A stretch of DNA of 8,493 nt from an uncultured Actinomycetes bacterium (lineage in GTDB: Bacteria > Actinomycetota > Actinomycetes > Nanopelagicales > Nanopelagicaceae). The notes below the pieces were generated by a model. It was given only the letters and a program-made list of their open reading frames with translations, searched no databases and was not told the origin of the DNA. Of this stretch, positions 6,178 to 8,493 are shown piece after piece. Numbering within the stretch: the first letter of the stretch is position 1; each line of letters begins with the position of its first letter. A program made the translations under genes and the position numbers. The stretch spans positions 1-8,493 of the forward strand of contig CAIZGZ010000002.1 of assembly GCA_903932695.1 (NCBI GenBank), read 5' to 3'.

Positions 6178-6486
6178 ATGAACTCATCGTGGCTAGTGGT
6201 CATCGTGACGAGTGCGGCGGCCTTTGCGCTTAAATTTGTGGGCCATCTCATTCCAGAATCAGTACTGGCCAAGCCACGGATTGAACGCATCACCAACATG
6301 ATTCCGATTGTCTTGCTCAGCGCCTTGATCGCGATGCAGACCCTGACCGAGAAAACCAAGTTAGTGATCGATCACCGGCTCGCTGGGTTGAGTTTTGCCA
6401 TTGTTGCCGTAATAGCAAAGTTGCCATTCCCCCTTGTGGTGATTGGGGCAATGGCAACTTCGGCAATCGTTTATCGCTTTGGATAA
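6178..6486 (+). CDS. azlD: AzlD-family branched-chain amino acid exporter, small subunit
   Basis: 102 residues, typical for AzlD/BrnE, with about four hydrophobic segments (roughly 4-22, 40-55, 66-82 and 84-100) and the usual conserved layout of a first helix followed by a P-rich loop and a second helix beginning N-M-I-P-I-V. It is the small partner of AzlC and both are needed for export in characterised pairs. The ATG directly follows the azlC TAA (TAA-ATG), and GGGGTGG in the azlC 3' end gives a plausible ribosome site, so the two are translationally linked. The stop is only 10 bases from the stop of the convergent glutaredoxin gene. The 3' part of the gene contains a long inverted repeat (6418-6460). 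Confidence 0.87.
   Translation: MNSSWLVVIVTSAAAFALKFVGHLIPESVLAKPRIERITNMIPIVLLSALIAMQTLTEKTKLVIDHRLAGLSFAIVAVIAKLPFPLVVIGAMATSAIVYRFG
6418..6460. terminator. Long hairpin inside azlD 3' end, possible bidirectional terminator
   Basis: AAGTTGCCATT (6418-6428) is the perfect reverse complement of AATGGCAACTT (6450-6460). Inside, after one C-C mismatch, CCCC (6430-6433) pairs with GGGG (6445-6448), leaving an 11-base loop. It lies 26 bases before the azlD stop and 36 bases past the glutaredoxin stop on the other strand, where convergent transcripts should end. No U-tract follows in either direction, so it is not a textbook intrinsic terminator; actinobacterial terminators often lack one. It may also be a coding coincidence. 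Confidence 0.45.
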
Positions 6487-6496
6487 CGAGAATTTC

Positions 6497-6754
6497 TTAG
6501 AGGATTGAGAGCGCCTCAAGCTTTGCTTCGAGATCGAGATCTGATGGCTCGGTCATATGTGTACCGTCATCAAAGACGATGACTGGGATTGACTTCGCTC
6601 CCCCGTTGATTTCGATGACCTTGTCGGCAGCTGAGAGATCAGCCTCTACATCGATATAGGTATAAGCAACGTTGTGCTCATCGAGATAGCGCTTCGAGCG
6701 GCGGCAATCTCCGCACCAATCTGCGCCGTACATTGTGATACGTGGATCTGACAT
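6497..6754 (-). CDS. Mycoredoxin-like glutaredoxin family protein
   Basis: 85 residues, one thioredoxin fold. A two-cysteine active site WCGDC (C14, C17) follows the first strand ITMYGAD, and the cis-proline is in KSIPV (P57). The segment NGGAKSIPVIVFDDGT and the following TEPS closely resemble mycobacterial mycoredoxin-1, whose active site is CGYC. Family role: reduces mixed disulfides, in actinobacteria using mycothiol, in the cytoplasm. Whether this protein uses mycothiol is inferred. The strong Shine-Dalgarno AAAGGAG (6761-6767) with six-base spacing fixes the ATG. It follows dapB by 30 bases on the same strand and is probably the last gene of pepR-dapB-grx. It converges on azlD with a 10-base gap. 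Confidence 0.9.
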   Translation of the reverse strand: MSDPRITMYGADWCGDCRRSKRYLDEHNVAYTYIDVEADLSAADKVIEINGGAKSIPVIVFDDGTHMTEPSDLDLEAKLEALSIL

Positions 6755-6760
6755 CTGCTG

Positions 6761-6767
6761 CTCCTTT
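6761..6767 (-). promoter_or_regulatory. Strong Shine-Dalgarno for the glutaredoxin gene
   Basis: AAAGGAG lies six bases before the ATG at 6754. It is the best ribosome site in the window and shows that this organism does use Shine-Dalgarno initiation for internal operon genes, in contrast to the starts of thyX and dapA. Confidence 0.85.
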
Positions 6768-6784
6768 GGTTGGTGCGTATAAAA

Positions 6785-7534
6785 CTACTTGAGATTAAGG
6801 AAATGTTCTAGGCCAAATGTGAGGCCTGGCGTCGTCACAACTTTGCGAACACCAAGCAGTACGCCGGGCATAAAGCCGGTGCGATCTATTGAATCATGAC
6901 GAATCGTGAGCGTCTCGCCGGTATCACCCAAGATCACTTCTTGATGGGCGACTAATCCGCGAAGTCGTACCGAATGCACTGGCACATCGCCGACCTTTGC
7001 ACCACGTGCACCTGGTAGCGCCGTTGTTGTGGCATCTGGCATGGCCGCCTTGTTGACCGACTTTCGAGCTTCGGTAATCAATTCTGCGGTGCGAGCTGCG
7101 GTACCTGATGGCGCATCAGCTTTATTTGGATGGTGGAGTTCGACGATCTCCACGGATTCGAAATACTTAGAAGCTTCTGCTGCAAACTGCATCATGAGGA
7201 CTGCGCCGAGTCCAAAGTTTGGGGCGATCAACGCGCCGACTGTTGGGTTTGCTGCAAGCCAGGCACGAACTTGAGCCAGCTTTGCTTCATCAAATCCAGT
7301 GGTTCCTACTACGACGCTAATGCCATGGTTAATTGCGAATTCAAGGTTGCTCATCACTGCATCTGGGTGAGTGAAGTCAACGACTACTTGCGCACCGGCG
7401 CTCACGAGGTTCTCCATGGAATCGCCAAGGTCAACAGTAGCGACTAGCTCTAGATCACTGGCAGCGTTAATCGCTTCTACAGTGGTGGCACCCATGCGAC
7501 CTTTTGCACCCAGGACTCCGACTTTGATGCTCAT
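6785..7534 (-). CDS. dapB: 4-hydroxy-tetrahydrodipicolinate reductase
   Basis: 249 residues, the usual actinobacterial DapB length (about 245). It reduces the DapA product with NAD(P)H in the diaminopimelate/lysine pathway, in the cytoplasm. The Rossmann N-terminus has GAKGRMG (9-15) for the dinucleotide, GTTG (77-80) and APNFG (104-108). The catalytic segment ELHHPNKADAPSGTA holds H134, H135, K138 and the substrate-binding G144-T145. The ATG overlaps the pepR TGA in ATGA (four bases), with AAGG seven bases upstream inside pepR, so it is translated with pepR. dapA, the preceding pathway step, lies 2 kb away behind azlCD and thyX. Confidence 0.97.
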   Translation of the reverse strand: MSIKVGVLGAKGRMGATTVEAINAASDLELVATVDLGDSMENLVSAGAQVVVDFTHPDAVMSNLEFAINHGISVVVGTTGFDEAKLAQVRAWLAANPTVGALIAPNFGLGAVLMMQFAAEASKYFESVEIVELHHPNKADAPSGTAARTAELITEARKSVNKAAMPDATTTALPGARGAKVGDVPVHSVRLRGLVAHQEVILGDTGETLTIRHDSIDRTGFMPGVLLGVRKVVTTPGLTFGLEHFLNLK

Positions 7535-8493
7535 GCAATCACCTTTTCGAATTTGCTTACGCTCTTAAATGGACCTACGAGGGCAAGAGTAGATGGAGCA
7601 GGCAAGATTGCGGAAGCAATCGCCTTGATCTCGTCGGAATTAACTCGTTGAACCGATGCCAAGATCTCGTCAAAGCTCATAATTTCGCCGTAGACCAGTT
7701 CGCTCTTACCGATTCGGCTCATCTGTGACCCGGTGTCTTCTTGACTTAAGACGAGGGATCCCGAGACCGAACCCTTGGCGCGTGAGATCTCTTCGTCGGT
7801 CAGACCATGTGCCGCAACATCCAAAATCACATCACGAATGATCTGAGTAACCTCTACCGCCTTGTTGGGTTGGCACCCTGCATAGAAGGCGAGCGAACCA
7901 GAGCCAGAGAACTGTTGGCCATAGGCATACACGCTGTAGGCCAAACCACGCTTCTCGCGAATCTCTTGGAAGAGGCGAGATGACATTCCCCCACCTAGCG
8001 CCGAGGCGAGAATGCTCATCGCAAAGCGACGCGGATCATTGCGATCAACACCTTCGACACCTAAGAGCAGATGTGCTTGCTCGCTCTTTCGCTCAATAAG
8101 TCCGACCGTTCCAACACCTGGAGTCTTTACTTTAGGTGCGTTACGAAGCGCAGGTTTTGCATCTGGCACATCCAGAAAACCATCGCGCGAGAGCGCTTGC
8201 TCTACTAGCTTGACGACCTTCTTGTGAGAGATGTTTCCAGCAACCGCAACGACGATATCTTGCGGGCGGTACTTTTTCTTGTAATAGTTAAAAACGGCAG
8301 ATCGCGAAATCGATTTGATCGACTCGACCGTGCCTAGTACTGAGCGACCCATCTGGGTGTCACCGTAGTAGGTCTCAAGAAAGAGATCGTGGACTAGATC
8401 CGATGGGTCATCGTCGCGCATCGCGATCTCTTCAAGTACAACGCTGCGCTCAGAATCAACATCGGAGGCCTTCACGATGGATGAGGTAATGAG
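7531..8493 (-). CDS. pepR: M16 family zinc metallopeptidase, 5' end beyond window
   Basis: The last 320 codons are present; the frame is open to the window edge, so the true start is outside and the GTG at 8475 is internal. M16 peptidases (PepR, mitochondrial processing peptidase-like) are zinc enzymes with two similar domains. The N-terminal HxxEH zinc motif must lie outside the window. The downstream zinc-ligand glutamate is probably the second E of VVLEEI (fragment residue 22), followed by AMRDDDPSDLVHD as in actinobacterial relatives. The second domain shows GGGMSSRLFQ and EKRGLAYSVYA (about residues 167-190), which carry the Arg/Tyr substrate-binding signature. It is the gene before dapB, as in many actinobacteria, and overlaps it by four bases. 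Its physiological substrate is not known from sequence. Confidence 0.93.
   Translation of the reverse strand, partial: LITSSIVKASDVDSERSVVLEEIAMRDDDPSDLVHDLFLETYYGDTQMGRSVLGTVESIKSISRSAVFNYYKKKYRPQDIVVAVAGNISHKKVVKLVEQALSRDGFLDVPDAKPALRNAPKVKTPGVGTVGLIERKSEQAHLLLGVEGVDRNDPRRFAMSILASALGGGMSSRLFQEIREKRGLAYSVYAYGQQFSGSGSLAFYAGCQPNKAVEVTQIIRDVILDVAAHGLTDEEISRAKGSVSGSLVLSQEDTGSQMSRIGKSELVYGEIMSFDEILASVQRVNSDEIKAIASAILPAPSTLALVGPFKSVSKFEKVIA

Noticed and set aside
6364..6375. Perfect palindrome GTGATCGATCAC in azlD
   Set aside because: It is inside coding sequence, far from any start, and single in the window. A 12-base palindrome can occur by chance.
7029..7568. Plus-strand open frames opposite dapB
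   Set aside because: They are antisense to a complete DapB with all catalytic motifs; no ribosome site or family features.
1..8493. CRISPR, transposase, phage or tRNA/rRNA genes
   Set aside because: None seen. The only direct repeats are the protein-coding InlB-type units and the short Ser-Asn-Gly repeat, which lack the repeat-spacer form.

Overview
The window looks like chromosomal DNA from an actinobacterium of moderate GC content. The gene order pepR - dapB - (grx) ... thyX - dapA - rnj, all on the minus strand, is the classic actinobacterial cluster around lysine/diaminopimelate synthesis and RNase J. The thyX, rnj and glutaredoxin proteins resemble Streptomyces and Mycobacterium relatives. 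The modest GC, very short gene spacing and a large glycine-rich protein with InlB-type repeats would fit a small-genome aquatic lineage (for example Nanopelagicales-like), but that placement is inference.

Layout from high to low coordinates. 8493-7531 (-): C-terminal two thirds of an M16 zinc peptidase (pepR). It overlaps dapB (7534-6785, -) by four bases, and a mycoredoxin-like glutaredoxin (6754-6497, -) follows behind a strong Shine-Dalgarno. A convergent plus-strand pair, azlC-azlD (5539-6486), comes next and encodes a branched-chain amino acid exporter. A strong hairpin lies inside the azlD 3' end near the convergent junction. thyX (5481-4735, -), dapA (4716-3802, -) and rnj (3802-2120, -) form a tight second block. 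A 100-bp gap then separates rnj from a large minus-strand gene (2019 to beyond base 1). It encodes a secreted protein with a signal peptide, a cysteine-bearing glycine-rich region and at least four complete InlB B-type repeats.

How the genes work together: DapA and DapB catalyse consecutive steps from aspartate semialdehyde towards diaminopimelate (cell wall) and lysine. ThyX makes dTMP, RNase J processes RNA, PepR is a processing peptidase and the glutaredoxin is a thiol reductant. AzlCD probably exports amino acids. The giant repeat protein is probably at the cell surface and is the accessory element here.

Most of the window is conserved housekeeping sequence. No CRISPR, transposase, tRNA, rRNA or phage gene was seen. 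The most interesting points are the surface protein, a shared TAGGGT-N7-ATG arrangement before thyX and dapA that suggests leaderless transcription, and the hairpin with competing arms in azlD. No gene-free stretch exceeds 300 bases.
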